Assembly (NCBI RefSeq): GCF_900299525.1 | Contig: NZ_OMKA01000032.1 | Coordinates: forward strand, 1-64,000 | Origin: Aquimarina sp. Aq78 | GTDB lineage: Bacteria > Bacteroidota > Bacteroidia > Flavobacteriales > Flavobacteriaceae | DNA: 64,000 bases | Direction of reading: 5' to 3' | In this document: piece after piece, positions 13,122 to 22,329 of the stretch | How the letters are laid out: each line of letters starts with the position of its first letter | How positions within the stretch are numbered: position 1 is the stretch's first letter | Made by a program: the position numbers and the translations under genes | Notes under the pieces: generated by a model | The model's input: only the letters and a program-made list of their open reading frames with translations | Told to the model about the DNA's origin: nothing | Database searches by the model: none

Positions 13122-15542
13122 ATGAACTCAAACAACACAAACTCAATTCACATTAATTATCGGTATTCGGTACACCGAATATGTATGCTATTATGCATCA
13201 TTTTTATGCTGATACCATTTATTAATTTTGCTCAAGATGAGCTGCCACGACATTATACAAAGTATAATATGGAAATAAAACCTGATGGCAGTCAAAGTAA
13301 AAGCAGTTCACAAATTATTACGGAAACTATATCAGAAAAAGGAGCTACATGGTTACGTTTGTTTCTTAAAGATGTAAACCTGGGAAACAAAAGCACGTTA
13401 ACCATTACATCAGCATTAGATGGGGCTACACAAACATTAACATCTAAGACCATCAAGGACTGGAAAAATACTACAGCTTATTTTAATGGTGATAAAATAA
13501 CTCTAAAGTTAACTGTAGCACCAGGAGAAGATGCTATAGGTTTTACTGTTAATGAAGTCGGGGTTGGTGAAAATGATCCAGGATCAAAATCTCAATGTGG
13601 TCCAACTGATGATAGGGTAGATTCTGCTGATAATGCAATCGGACGAATAGTTCCTATTGGTTGTACAGGTTGGATTATCACTAATGGTAGACTGGTTACT
13701 GCGGGGCATTGTGTAGGGAGCAGAGCACAACTTATAGAATTTAATGTGCCTAAATCTAATCCAGACCGTACGATTGTACATCCTGGGCCAGAAGATCAGT
13801 ATCCAATAGGTAATTTTGTGACACCGTACACAAATAATCCAAGTCAGGCTAATGATTGGGCAGTATTTACAGCTAGTGCAAATTCACAAACAGGCCAAAC
13901 ACCTATACAGGCGCAGGGTAAATCATTTAATGTAGTACAAAGTGCTCCTGGAAATAATATAACAATAACAGGTTTTGGTACAGATACAGGTGTTGATAAC
14001 CAGACACAGCAAATTCATACAGGACCATTATCTTCTGTTACAAACACGTTTGTAAGATATAGAACAGATACAACCGGAGGAAATTCGGGAAGTCCAATAA
14101 TAGATGCTGCAACAGGAAATGCAGTTGGGGTTCATGCCTACGGAGGATGTTCTGGATCTGGTGGATCTAACTCAGGAGAAAGAGCTACAATACCTGCTTT
14201 TTGGAATGCTATGGGACTTGATGGAAACCCGCCAACCGATGAATGTACAGGAGATATAGCTTCTTTCCCTTATAGTGAAAGTTTTGAGGGTAATATAGGA
14301 GCTTGGAAACAAGCCGGCGGAGATGATTTAGATTGGACCGTAAATTCTAATGGCACTCCTTCTAATGGTACTGGACCAAGTGGTGCTGTAGATGGTAATT
14401 CATATATCTATGTAGAAGCATCTGGAAACGGAACAGGATTCCCTTCTAAAAGAGCGATCCTAAATTCACCTTGTTTGAATTTTACGAGCCTTACAACTCC
14501 TAAACTAAGTTTTCAATACCATATGATAGGTAGCGCAGTGGGAACATTAACTGTGGAAGCCAGAACAAATAATACGGGAAGCTGGTCAAGTGTATTTACC
14601 AAAACAGGAGCGCAGGGAACAGATTGGAATGCTGCATATGTAGATCTTTCTACATATGCCGGTAATGCAAGTGTACAGCTAAGATTAAATGTGGTAACAG
14701 GAAGCAGTTGGCAAGGAGATATTACTATTGATGCACTAAAAATCACTAACGGTACAGTAACACCCCCAGTATGTACAGCTTTAGATTTTAATGATTTTAC
14801 AATCACAGCATTCTCTAATCAGGATACTGCAGGCAATTCCTCAATCCAAAGCGGGGGAGCAGCACTTTCTTTACAAAATAATACCTGGAAATATATTGCT
14901 ATGAATTATACTGTAACTGCTAATACAGTAATAGAGTTTGATTTTAGTAGTACTTCTGAGGGAGAAATTCACGCAGTTGGTTTTGAAGACGATAATACAC
15001 TAACCTCTACGAGATATTTTAAAGTTCATGGTACTCAAAATTATGGAGTAACTAACTTTGATGATTATTCTAGCGGTACAAAAAAGTATGTCATTCCGGT
15101 AGGGAATTTTTATACTGGTAGTATGGATAGACTGGTTTTTATAAATGATAATGATGCTGGTAGTGGAAACAACTCTATTTTTAGTAATGTGAAAATATAT
15201 GAAGGTTCTTGTGGGCAATCAGCGACTTCTGAAACTTTAATAGCTCAGTTAGAATCAGTTTCGCCAATTCTTGGGGATGAGAATGAAGGTGATCTAGCAG
15301 GATTAAGTATAAAACCAAACCCTGCAAAAGATGTCTTTTCATTGTATTTAAGTCAATATGCAAAAGGAAATATATCTGCAACTATTTATACGATTCTGGG
15401 GAGTAAAAAAGCTCGGATAAATATGCAACCAGGTATCAATACAATCTCGGCCCGAAACCTATCATTGGGTAGAGGGATTTACTTGATTAAAATCGATAGT
15501 AGTACTGGGGAATCTGCTACTAAGAAACTAATCGTGAATTAA
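13122..15542 (+). CDS. T9SS-secreted trypsin-like serine protease with MAM-like and second beta-rich domain
   Basis: An 806-residue paralogue of the preceding protease. The signal peptide, pro-region and catalytic domain (His196, Asp245, Ser322 in GGNSGSP) are nearly identical to those of the first gene. After about residue 370 the two proteins have nothing in common. Here residues about 380-545 form a MAM/concanavalin-like domain (SFPYSESFEG, GNSYIYVEASG, LSFQYHMIGSAVGTLTVEAR, ITIDALKITNG). A second beta-rich module (about 555-700) and a T9SS type A sorting domain (last 80 residues, LSIKPNPAKDVFSLYL ... GIYLIKI) follow. The added domains probably direct the protease to a different surface or polymer. 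Expected to act extracellularly or at the cell surface. Confidence 0.9.
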   Translation: MNSNNTNSIHINYRYSVHRICMLLCIIFMLIPFINFAQDELPRHYTKYNMEIKPDGSQSKSSSQIITETISEKGATWLRLFLKDVNLGNKSTLTITSALDGATQTLTSKTIKDWKNTTAYFNGDKITLKLTVAPGEDAIGFTVNEVGVGENDPGSKSQCGPTDDRVDSADNAIGRIVPIGCTGWIITNGRLVTAGHCVGSRAQLIEFNVPKSNPDRTIVHPGPEDQYPIGNFVTPYTNNPSQANDWAVFTASANSQTGQTPIQAQGKSFNVVQSAPGNNITITGFGTDTGVDNQTQQIHTGPLSSVTNTFVRYRTDTTGGNSGSPIIDAATGNAVGVHAYGGCSGSGGSNSGERATIPAFWNAMGLDGNPPTDECTGDIASFPYSESFEGNIGAWKQAGGDDLDWTVNSNGTPSNGTGPSGAVDGNSYIYVEASGNGTGFPSKRAILNSPCLNFTSLTTPKLSFQYHMIGSAVGTLTVEARTNNTGSWSSVFTKTGAQGTDWNAAYVDLSTYAGNASVQLRLNVVTGSSWQGDITIDALKITNGTVTPPVCTALDFNDFTITAFSNQDTAGNSSIQSGGAALSLQNNTWKYIAMNYTVTANTVIEFDFSSTSEGEIHAVGFEDDNTLTSTRYFKVHGTQNYGVTNFDDYSSGTKKYVIPVGNFYTGSMDRLVFINDNDAGSGNNSIFSNVKIYEGSCGQSATSETLIAQLESVSPILGDENEGDLAGLSIKPNPAKDVFSLYLSQYAKGNISATIYTILGSKKARINMQPGINTISARNLSLGRGIYLIKIDSSTGESATKKLIVN

Positions 15543-15580
15543 CACTGTATATAGAAGACATTAAATTTATTAATTAGTAA

Positions 15581-15611
15581 ACACCTCGATTTTATGTCGA
15601 GGTGTTTTTTT
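15581..15611 (+). terminator. Rho-independent terminator of protease gene 2
   Basis: ACACCTCGA pairs with TCGAGGTGT around TTTTATG and is followed by a run of T. Confidence 0.85.
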
Positions 15612-15642
15612 TAGTTAAAATATACTGTGGTAGATGAATTAT

Positions 15643-15668
15643 TGTAACGAATCGCTATTTTTCACTCA
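15643..15668 (+). promoter_or_regulatory. decayed copy of an ECF-type promoter region
   Basis: TGTAACGAATCGCTATTTTT matches the ECF-type promoter region at 17297, and similarity continues for about 50 bp, but the CGTC element is replaced by CACTC. There is no plus-strand gene downstream for 1.6 kb. The two copies flank the LRR gene. Confidence 0.35.
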
Positions 15669-15774
15669 TATACATCTAGATTGTGAATGCTATATTTAAG
15701 CAAATCATTGTGAAAAAATAGAATTGATTATGGCAGTTATAAAACTTATTGGACTTAAGTTTTTACATGTTTTT

Positions 15775-17107
15775 TTAATAAATCTTAAACTTTGCCTTTT
15801 CCTTTAATTCTTTCAGGTTAGATATTTCTTCATTCCCACGTTTAAGTATCACTGTTTTTAAATTTGGTAATTTTAAAAGAGTCAAAGGGATTTTACCAGA
15901 AATTTTGTTAGTATTAAAATCAATTTCTTTTAACTCTTTATTATACTCCAGGTTTTTAGGAACCACTTTAATTTGAGAATTGGATATTCTGAGATATTTC
16001 AGGTTTTTAAGTTTAAATATTGAAGTAGGAACATCTTTTAAACTAGTGTATTCTATAGATAACTGATTGATATGTTCTAAGTTCTCTAAACCTTCTATAG
16101 ATTTTAATTTATTGCCAGAGATAAATAGCTTAGTAAGTTTTTCAGGTGCATTAGCTTTAAAACTAATGGATTCATCCGTATATAGATAGATAAGTATAGA
16201 TGATAAATCCGACATACCAGAAATGTCCAGTTGGTTGTTTTTTATACCTGATAATGAAAAATCAAGTTTTTTTAACTTTTTAAGCTTATCTATTCCAGGG
16301 AATACACCTATCAATTGTGGACTGCGAATACGAAGGGCTTTAAGGTTTGTTAAATTAGATAAGTTAGTGGGCAGTTTACTGAATTTGCCATATAAATTTA
16401 AATCAATAAGAGCCGTTAATTCAGATAATCCTTCAGGAATCGAATTCAATTTACTAGAGTATACTTTGAGTTTTTTAAGTTTTTTTAAGTTTTTTTAAGT
16501 TCTTGATACTTTCTGGTAACGCTATTAGATCATTTGTTAGCGAAACGGGATCCAGTATAAGTGACTCCAGATTTGATAAATTTCCGATTTCCTCAGGAAT
16601 ACTTTTTAGAGCAAAAGAACCTACATGCAGAGATCTTAAACTTTTTAATTGACAAATTTCTTTGGGTAAAGTTTCAAGGAAATGAGAACTATCGATATGT
16701 AATAATTCTAACTTTTTAAGATTTTCAATTTCTTTAGGTATTTTTTCAAATTTCCTACCTCTGATTTTTAATCGTTTAAGGTTAGTGGCTTGACCTATAG
16801 CAGAAGGAAGAGAGTTCGTTGTAGCTTTAACTCCAAAACCCAAAATAGTTAGGCTCTCAAGAGAATTATGTACAAGAAGTTTAAAATCAACATCACTTAA
16901 ATGATTATAACCGCTAACTCTTATTATTTGATATTGATTAATATCTTCGGGTATTTTTTTTGATGCTTGAAGATTAATTGTAATGCTTTTAATTTCTTTT
17001 TCCTTTGGTGGAACAACTTCTTCAATAATGGTATCTCCTTCTTCGATGATAAGTTGACCATAAGATTGGAAGAAAAATAGTATAAATACCAATGTTAATA
17101 ATCGCAT
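15775..17107 (-). pseudogene. secreted leucine-rich-repeat protein, frame interrupted at a 10-bp repeat
   Basis: Two adjoining frames (17107-16475 and the continuation to 15775) together encode a secreted leucine-rich-repeat protein of about 440 residues. There is a signal peptide (SYGQ cleavage near residue 18), an acidic linker and then about 13 LRRs of 22-23 residues with the L-P-x-x-I-x-x-L-x-x-L signature (IPKEIENLKKLELLHI). The first frame stops at TAA 16475-16477 inside three copies of CTTAAAAAAA. With two copies the frame would continue through a perfect 23-residue repeat into the second part. An internal ATG at 16449 could start the second part alone but would lack a signal peptide. 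It is either a pseudogene, a phase-variable gene in the off state, or a homopolymer sequencing error. Probable role: surface or periplasmic protein binding. Confidence 0.8.
16470..16503 (-). repeat. 10-bp tandem repeat tract causing the LRR frameshift
   Basis: On the minus strand the tract reads CTTAAAAAAA, CTTAAAAAAA, CTTAAAAAA then CTC. The unit is 10 bp, so each gain or loss moves the frame by one. Removal of one unit (or one A) restores the LRR frame. Confidence 0.85.
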
Positions 17108-17296
17108 AGGGATAAAATTTTAGAATAATTAAAAGTTTTCTAAAATAGTAATAAACTATGCTATTTTAAAATAAAAAATTAAGGACATAAGATTTTAAAC
17201 TGCTAATATGAAGGTGAATTCTATGAATGGTAGGTTTTTTTTCATGAAAACCTCTTTATCTTAGTAATGGGTAAGATACATATTTTGTATATGTGC

Positions 17297-17322
17297 TGTA
17301 ACAAATTGCTATTTTTTTCGTC
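17297..17322 (+). promoter_or_regulatory. ECF-type promoter upstream of the DUF4870 gene
   Basis: TGTAAC (17297-17302) and CGTC (17319-17322) are 22 nt apart start to start. The first ten bases TGTAACAAAT and the spacing are the same as at 59395-59420 before the ECF sigma gene. ECF promoters typically have an AAC-type -35 and a CGTC-type -10 with about 16 nt between. Confidence 0.5.
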
Positions 17323-17380
17323 ATATTAGTATAGATTGCTAATATTTTTAGCAATTACATCAATCAAAAACGTAGAAACC

Positions 17381-17719
17381 ATGAGACAGGACAGATCATT
17401 ACTAGTTATTACCCATTTATCACAATTATTAGACCTTATCACAGGATTTGGCGGATTTATAGTGCCTTTGATATTGTGGTTAACCCAAAGAGAAAGAGTT
17501 ACGGCAATGGATGAACATGGGAAGTCGATTATGAATTTTCAGATAAGTATGTTTATTTACGCAATTATCTGTATTCCTTTGATATTATTATTTGGATTGG
17601 GATTATTAGGATTAGCTCTTATTGCACTATTATGCTTTATATATCCTATCATTAATGCAGTAAAAGTAAATAATGGAGAAGAACCTTCATATCCGCTATC
17701 TATGCAAATTATTAAATAA
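17381..17719 (+). CDS. DUF4870 (Tic20-like) small membrane protein
   Basis: A 112-residue membrane protein matching the DUF4870 pattern: a start with THLSQLLDLITGFGGFIVPL, then the conserved DEHGKSIMNFQISM, and two further hydrophobic helices ending IYPIINAVKVNNGE. I choose the ATG at 17381. The longer in-frame reading from 17336 uses a weak start and would add 15 residues of no family similarity. It is preceded by an ECF-type promoter like that of the sigma gene at 59467, so it is a candidate member of that regulon. Family function is unproven; proposed roles include envelope stress or membrane homeostasis. Confidence 0.85.
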   Translation: MRQDRSLLVITHLSQLLDLITGFGGFIVPLILWLTQRERVTAMDEHGKSIMNFQISMFIYAIICIPLILLFGLGLLGLALIALLCFIYPIINAVKVNNGEEPSYPLSMQIIK

Positions 17720-17741
17720 AATATAACATTAAAATTTATAT

Positions 17742-17776
17742 AGCTATCATTGTTTAAAACAATGATGGCTTTTTTG
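17742..17776 (+). terminator. Rho-independent terminator of the DUF4870 gene
   Basis: AGCTATCATTGTTT pairs with AAACAATGATGGCT and is followed by TTTTT. Confidence 0.85.
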
Positions 17777-17938
17777 TTGAATATGAAAAGATTGCATTCA
17801 ATTTCTTCTTAATTTTAATGTAAAAACTTACCCGTTATAAATGGTTATGTCTTGTGATATATAGCTTCCCATTAGATGAATAGATATATAATTGTTATCT
17901 TAGTAGAAGGGAAAACAAAAGAGTAAGAGAAGGGATTC

Positions 17939-20164
17939 ATGAGAATATGGGATATACATATAAGGGTAATTGCTATTGTGTTACTTCTAAGCAATGTTGG
18001 TTTTAGCCAAAAAAACACCACCACAAATAGCCCTATATATGATATTGAAAAAGCAATTTCCGGTTTAATAAAGAATGATAGTATTATAGAAGCCAGAGCT
18101 TTATTAGATAGTGCGTTTAATATACGTCAAGATACTACTGATAATAACTTTTTGGTAATGTATCATTATAATTATGGAGTACTTTTTAACAGCTCAGGAA
18201 AATTTAATGAAGCTCTGAAATACCTTACAAGAGCAGAGGAATACTCGAATAAAACTCCCTATAGATTATACGAAACAAGAATTTCTACTATGATGCTAAG
18301 GATCTATAGAGAAATTAATATGTATAAAGAACTGGATAGTTTATATGCAATAAATGTTGCCGAAAATAGAAAAAACAATAATCTGGCTGTTTTTTTAAAT
18401 TACAACGATTATGCAATTAGTTGCATGAATAGAAAGCAGTATAAAAAAGTAATTCAGACTACACGCCAGGCTATCTTAGAGCTTGATGAAGTTGATTTTA
18501 GTAATAGGAGTCAACGTATTACTAATTCTGTAAATAAAGTAGTTCGTAATGAGCTTAAATTATATTTGGCCTTAGCTCTTATCGAAGAAAAAAAGGAATA
18601 CGAGGAATCTTATCAACTACTTAATGAAACAGGAAGAGATTCCCTCTTTTTTGTAAAAAGAGAACGGGATGAGTATTTGAGACTTATAAAGCAATATAAA
18701 GCACGCTATTTTTATGAGTATGATAAGAACATGGATTCGGTATCTTATTATCAGTCGTTATCAAATAAATACCATGAAATCTATATAAGGAAATTAAGAG
18801 AGCGTGCTTCTAATGCTGATATCTTTATTTATGAAATTGCTAAAAATAAAAATGATTTTGAGAAGCTCTCTATTATCAATGAAAAAAATATTCAGATTCA
18901 AAAAAGTTACTTTCAAATTAGTTTTTTAACAGGATTCCTGTTGTTGTTGGCGACTATTTTTAGCGTTTATGTGTATAGGTCCAACAATCATAAGAATAGG
19001 ATTAATGAGGAGTTGAAAGGTAAAAATACAGAGTTGTTAGCTGTCGATGAGGAGCGTAATCAGTTTTTTTCTATGATAAGCCACGAATTGAGAACACCTA
19101 TCTATACGATACAGGGATTGGTAGAAATCATAGAGAATACAAAAAATCAAAAACAGAGAGAAGAATTTTTAAATACATTAAAGTTTTCGAATAACCATTT
19201 ATCAGGATTGGTAAATAATGCTTTAGAGTATTCTAAGTTTCGCCTGGGAAATGTTAGACTAAATAAAGATGCTTTTTCCATAGATGAAATGCTAATGAAT
19301 ATTTGTAATTCGTTTTCATATCAGTCACATAAGAGTAATACAAAATTACATATCAATATAGCAGAAAATGTAGAGACAAATGTTTTAGGAGATCGTTTAA
19401 GACTTTCTCAAATTTTTATTAACCTTATTTCTAATGCTATTAAGTTTACTACAAATGGAAATATCTGGATAGAGGTTACGCAGGTTGCAAGTTTCGAAAA
19501 TATGATCAGGCATCGCTTTGTAGTGAAAGATGATGGGATCGGAATTAAAAAAGAATTGATATCAGGTGTGTTTGATGGGTTTAAAGGTATACATCACATA
19601 GATAAACACAAAGGAGGTTCGGGATTAGGATTGTACATAGTAAAAAGATTTATTGAAGATTTGTATAAATCTTCGATAGTTGTAGAATCAGAAGAAGGTA
19701 AAGGGGTCTCATTTTCTTTTGAGATTGAAATGGAACGAAACCTGAAGAATGCAAAGGTTCCAATTGTAAATGATAAGGATTATAATAACGTATTAGAAGG
19801 TTATAAAATGCTGGTTGTAGATGATAATAAGATTAATCTAATGATCACAAAAAAGATACTAGAAAGTGCAGGGGCAGTATGTACGACTATAGACAATGGT
19901 ATTGATGCAATAGCTATAGTGCAAAAAAATAACTTTGATATTGTTTTTATGGATATTCATATGCCAGAACAAGATGGCTTAGAAACAACTCAAAAAATAA
20001 GAGAATTTGATAAAGATGTTATTATTATGGCATTAACGGCTGTTGATTTGGAAAAGGTAATCACTAAAGTTCACCAGTCTGGCATGAATGGGATTATTAC
20101 TAAGCCATATAAACGAAGTGATTTATTTCAAAAGATCTTGTCCTTTTCTCTAAAGAAAGATTAA
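17939..20164 (+). CDS. hybrid sensor histidine kinase/response regulator with TPR-like sensor
   Basis: A 741-residue inner-membrane kinase. It has a signal peptide (first 24 residues), a periplasmic helical TPR-like sensor region to about residue 320, and one membrane span (ISFLTGFLLLLATIFSVYVY). A HisKA domain follows with phospho-acceptor His382 in SHELRTP. The HATPase domain shows the N-box LINLISNAIKFT, DDGIGI and GGSGLGLYI. A C-terminal receiver domain has the acidic pair VVDDN, phospho-acceptor Asp672 in VFMDIHMPEQDG and the Lys in TKPYKR. No output domain is present, so the phosphate must pass to another protein. RBS AGAGAAGGG lies just before the ATG. The gene is monocistronic; the signal it senses is unknown. 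Confidence 0.92.
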   Translation: MRIWDIHIRVIAIVLLLSNVGFSQKNTTTNSPIYDIEKAISGLIKNDSIIEARALLDSAFNIRQDTTDNNFLVMYHYNYGVLFNSSGKFNEALKYLTRAEEYSNKTPYRLYETRISTMMLRIYREINMYKELDSLYAINVAENRKNNNLAVFLNYNDYAISCMNRKQYKKVIQTTRQAILELDEVDFSNRSQRITNSVNKVVRNELKLYLALALIEEKKEYEESYQLLNETGRDSLFFVKRERDEYLRLIKQYKARYFYEYDKNMDSVSYYQSLSNKYHEIYIRKLRERASNADIFIYEIAKNKNDFEKLSIINEKNIQIQKSYFQISFLTGFLLLLATIFSVYVYRSNNHKNRINEELKGKNTELLAVDEERNQFFSMISHELRTPIYTIQGLVEIIENTKNQKQREEFLNTLKFSNNHLSGLVNNALEYSKFRLGNVRLNKDAFSIDEMLMNICNSFSYQSHKSNTKLHINIAENVETNVLGDRLRLSQIFINLISNAIKFTTNGNIWIEVTQVASFENMIRHRFVVKDDGIGIKKELISGVFDGFKGIHHIDKHKGGSGLGLYIVKRFIEDLYKSSIVVESEEGKGVSFSFEIEMERNLKNAKVPIVNDKDYNNVLEGYKMLVVDDNKINLMITKKILESAGAVCTTIDNGIDAIAIVQKNNFDIVFMDIHMPEQDGLETTQKIREFDKDVIIMALTAVDLEKVITKVHQSGMNGIITKPYKRSDLFQKILSFSLKKD

Positions 20165-20200
20165 AAAAATGAGTTTCCTATACTATAGGAAACTCATTAG
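20163..20200 (-). terminator. terminator between the kinase gene and amtB
   Basis: TGAGTTTCCTA pairs perfectly with TAGGAAACTCA around TACTA. The T run is on the minus-strand side, so it primarily ends the amtB transcript, but it also lies just after the kinase stop codon. Confidence 0.8.
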
Positions 20201-20227
20201 TAAAAAACAGTTTGGATCCTACTGTTT

Positions 20228-21478
20228 TTAATGTTGGTTAATTCTAAAATCAGGATAGGCATCCATGCCATGTTCGTGACTGTCCAATCCATCAATTTCT
20301 TCTTTTTCTGAAACTCGGATTCCTATAGTTTTCTTAAGGGTGAATATGATAACAAAAGCTGTTGTTAGGCAAAAACTCCCTACAATGAGTACCCCAAGCC
20401 CTTGAACTAAGAACTGATCAAAACCAGCTTTATCTCCAAAAAGACCTACGGCCAAAGTTCCCCAGATACCACAGATTAAATGAACAGCTATTGCACCTAC
20501 AGGATCGTCTAGTTTTAATTTATCTACCAATGCTACTCCAAATATGATAATTATACCAGCGAGTAAACCAATAATTACAGCTTCGTTTGGAGACATTAAA
20601 TCAGCTCCGGCTGTTATTCCTACCAAGCCTCCCAGGATACCATTCAGGAACATAGTAAGATCATAGTTTTTGTATAGGATTGTAGAAAGTACAAATGCTC
20701 CAACTCCTCCTGCTGCTGCTGCGAGACAAGTTGTTACTAATACTAATGATGTGCCGGCAGGATCTGCAGAGAGTACAGATCCACCATTAAACCCAAACCA
20801 TCCTAACCAAAGAATAAGCACACCAGCTGCTGCGAGAGGTATATTATGCCCGGGAATAGCTTGTGGTCTTCCTTCAGAACTAAATTTACCAATCCTTGCA
20901 CCTAGTAAGATAATTGCTATCATAGCAGCCCATCCACCAACAGAGTGTACAAGTGTAGAGCCTGCAAAGTCATAAAAACCTTTAGCTTCTCCAATTTTTA
21001 ATGTAGATAAAAATCCACTTCCCCATTGCCAAGAACCTACGATAGGGTATACTAAGCCTACATACAGTATAGTAAATATCATAAATGCCCCCAACTTAAT
21101 ACGTTCTGCTACAGCACCAGAAACTATAGTAGCAGCAGTAGCAGCAAACATTCCTTGAAATAAGAAATCTGTCCACCAGGTATACCCTCCGCTAGCATAT
21201 TCTGGGGTCATTCCATTCTCGGGGGCAGTAATGCCAAACCCTGCAAATTTTAAAAAACCAAAATCTCCATCTTCGAATCCTGGATACATAAGATTAAAAC
21301 CACCGATGTAGTATAATAATAGACCTACGCAGATGATAAATACATTTTTGAATAATATGTTAATTGTGTTTTTTTGACGAGTTAATCCTATTTCTAAAAA
21401 AGAAAACCCTAAGTGCATGAAAAATACAAGTGCGGTACACACCATCATCCATACATTGTTTGTGGTTAAAAGTTCCAT
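20228..21478 (-). CDS. amtB: ammonium transporter AmtB
   Basis: A 416-residue Amt/Mep/Rh channel for ammonium/ammonia with about 11 membrane segments. Landmarks are the N-terminal WMMVCTALVFFMHLGFSFLE, the pore region DFAGSTLVHSVGG with the first twin His, GWFGFNGGS, and AVHLICGIWG with the second twin His. Length is normal for a bacterial Amt without an extended signal peptide. It is downstream of the PII gene by 66 nt in one operon, the classic glnK-amtB pairing in which PII can block the channel when nitrogen is plentiful. The short cytoplasmic C-terminus (SEKEEIDGLDSHEHG) is where PII docks in known systems. Confidence 0.97.
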   Translation of the reverse strand: MELLTTNNVWMMVCTALVFFMHLGFSFLEIGLTRQKNTINILFKNVFIICVGLLLYYIGGFNLMYPGFEDGDFGFLKFAGFGITAPENGMTPEYASGGYTWWTDFLFQGMFAATAATIVSGAVAERIKLGAFMIFTILYVGLVYPIVGSWQWGSGFLSTLKIGEAKGFYDFAGSTLVHSVGGWAAMIAIILLGARIGKFSSEGRPQAIPGHNIPLAAAGVLILWLGWFGFNGGSVLSADPAGTSLVLVTTCLAAAAGGVGAFVLSTILYKNYDLTMFLNGILGGLVGITAGADLMSPNEAVIIGLLAGIIIIFGVALVDKLKLDDPVGAIAVHLICGIWGTLAVGLFGDKAGFDQFLVQGLGVLIVGSFCLTTAFVIIFTLKKTIGIRVSEKEEIDGLDSHEHGMDAYPDFRINQH

Positions 21479-21544
21479 AGTTTAATTACTATTAAAATTG
21501 TTTTTAGTTTTTGATTGGTTAATTTTTGTGACTAGTGAGAGGTG

Positions 21545-21883
21545 TTAGTTTAATGTTTCCCCACCTTTTTCCGAAGTACGAATTCTATAAGCCTCTTTGA
21601 TGTCAGAAACAAAGATTTTTCCGTCACCAACTTCCCCGGTTTTTGCAGCTTCAAGAATTGCAGAGATTGCAACTTCTTCAAAATCATCATTTACAACAAT
21701 AGATAAATATCTTCTTTGAATATCTGTTGTGCTATAAGAAATTCCTCTGTAGACACTTCCTTTTTGTTCATGTCCAACTCCAGTTACGTCCCAATATGAG
21801 AAAAACATAACACCTTTATTGTGTAAGGCTTCTTTTACAACCCGATATTTTGACCTCCTGATAATTGCTTCTATTTTCTTCAT
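21545..21883 (-). CDS. glnK: PII nitrogen-regulatory protein (GlnK type)
   Basis: A 112-residue PII signal-transduction protein. It starts KKIEAIIRRSKYRVVKEAL. The T-loop reads GVGHEQKGSVYRGISY and keeps the tyrosine that is uridylylated in proteobacteria (YRG), followed by the TGEVGDGKIFVSDI B-loop that binds ATP/ADP and 2-oxoglutarate. It is adjacent to amtB and divergent from gltBD, so it would report carbon/nitrogen status to the transporter. No GlnD-type uridylyltransferase is seen in this window, so modification of the loop is not established. Confidence 0.95.
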   Translation of the reverse strand: MKKIEAIIRRSKYRVVKEALHNKGVMFFSYWDVTGVGHEQKGSVYRGISYSTTDIQRRYLSIVVNDDFEEVAISAILEAAKTGEVGDGKIFVSDIKEAYRIRTSEKGGETLN

Positions 21884-21919
21884 AAAGAATAAAAGTTAAA
21901 ATTAATATTGAATTTGATT

Positions 21920-21927
21920 CAAAAGTA
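21920..21927 (-). promoter_or_regulatory. -7 element of the glnK-amtB operon
   Basis: TACTTTTG on the minus strand fits TAnnTTTG and lies about 37 nt before the PII start codon. Confidence 0.4.
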
Positions 21928-22329
21928 TAATATTTTGTTTTTAACCTTTAAATAAATAGGGTGTGAATGGATATTTTTATCATTTTACATATTTTAACCT
22001 ATATAAAATTAGGGTTAAATATTATTTATGGTAAAAAATGTTAATTTGATATTTGTGTGTATTCAAAATCTTATCGAAAACGTTTTCGTTAAAATCGATT
22101 GATAATCAGCTGTCTGTGGTTTTACTCTAATTCTTGATTTATTTATGTTTTTTGACAAAAAACGCATTGTCAAATTCATAATTAGAAGCTCTTATTTTGT
22201 GATTACTTTATTCAAGAAGCTCTTTTTTTATGTAGCTCAAAAAAGTGATTGCGAAAGCTGTTTTTTTCTTTCTCTATACTTAATGATTTGTTAATTTCAT
22301 CTGCTTGAAACACTTTTAGATCAGAAAAT
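21928..22329. other. divergent control region between glnK and gltB
   Basis: About 400 bp without a gene. It contains a TTGACA/TGTCAA hairpin (near 22156-22175), an AGAAGCTCTT direct repeat (near 22186 and 22214) and AT-rich promoter-like sequence. No sigma-54 consensus with TGGC and TGC at the right spacing is seen. Confidence 0.4.

Noticed and set aside
16470-16503. Programmed -1 ribosomal frameshifting on the A7 runs of the LRR gene
   Set aside because: A -1 shift leads to the wrong frame; the arithmetic requires +1, the loss of one base, or the loss of one 10-bp unit.
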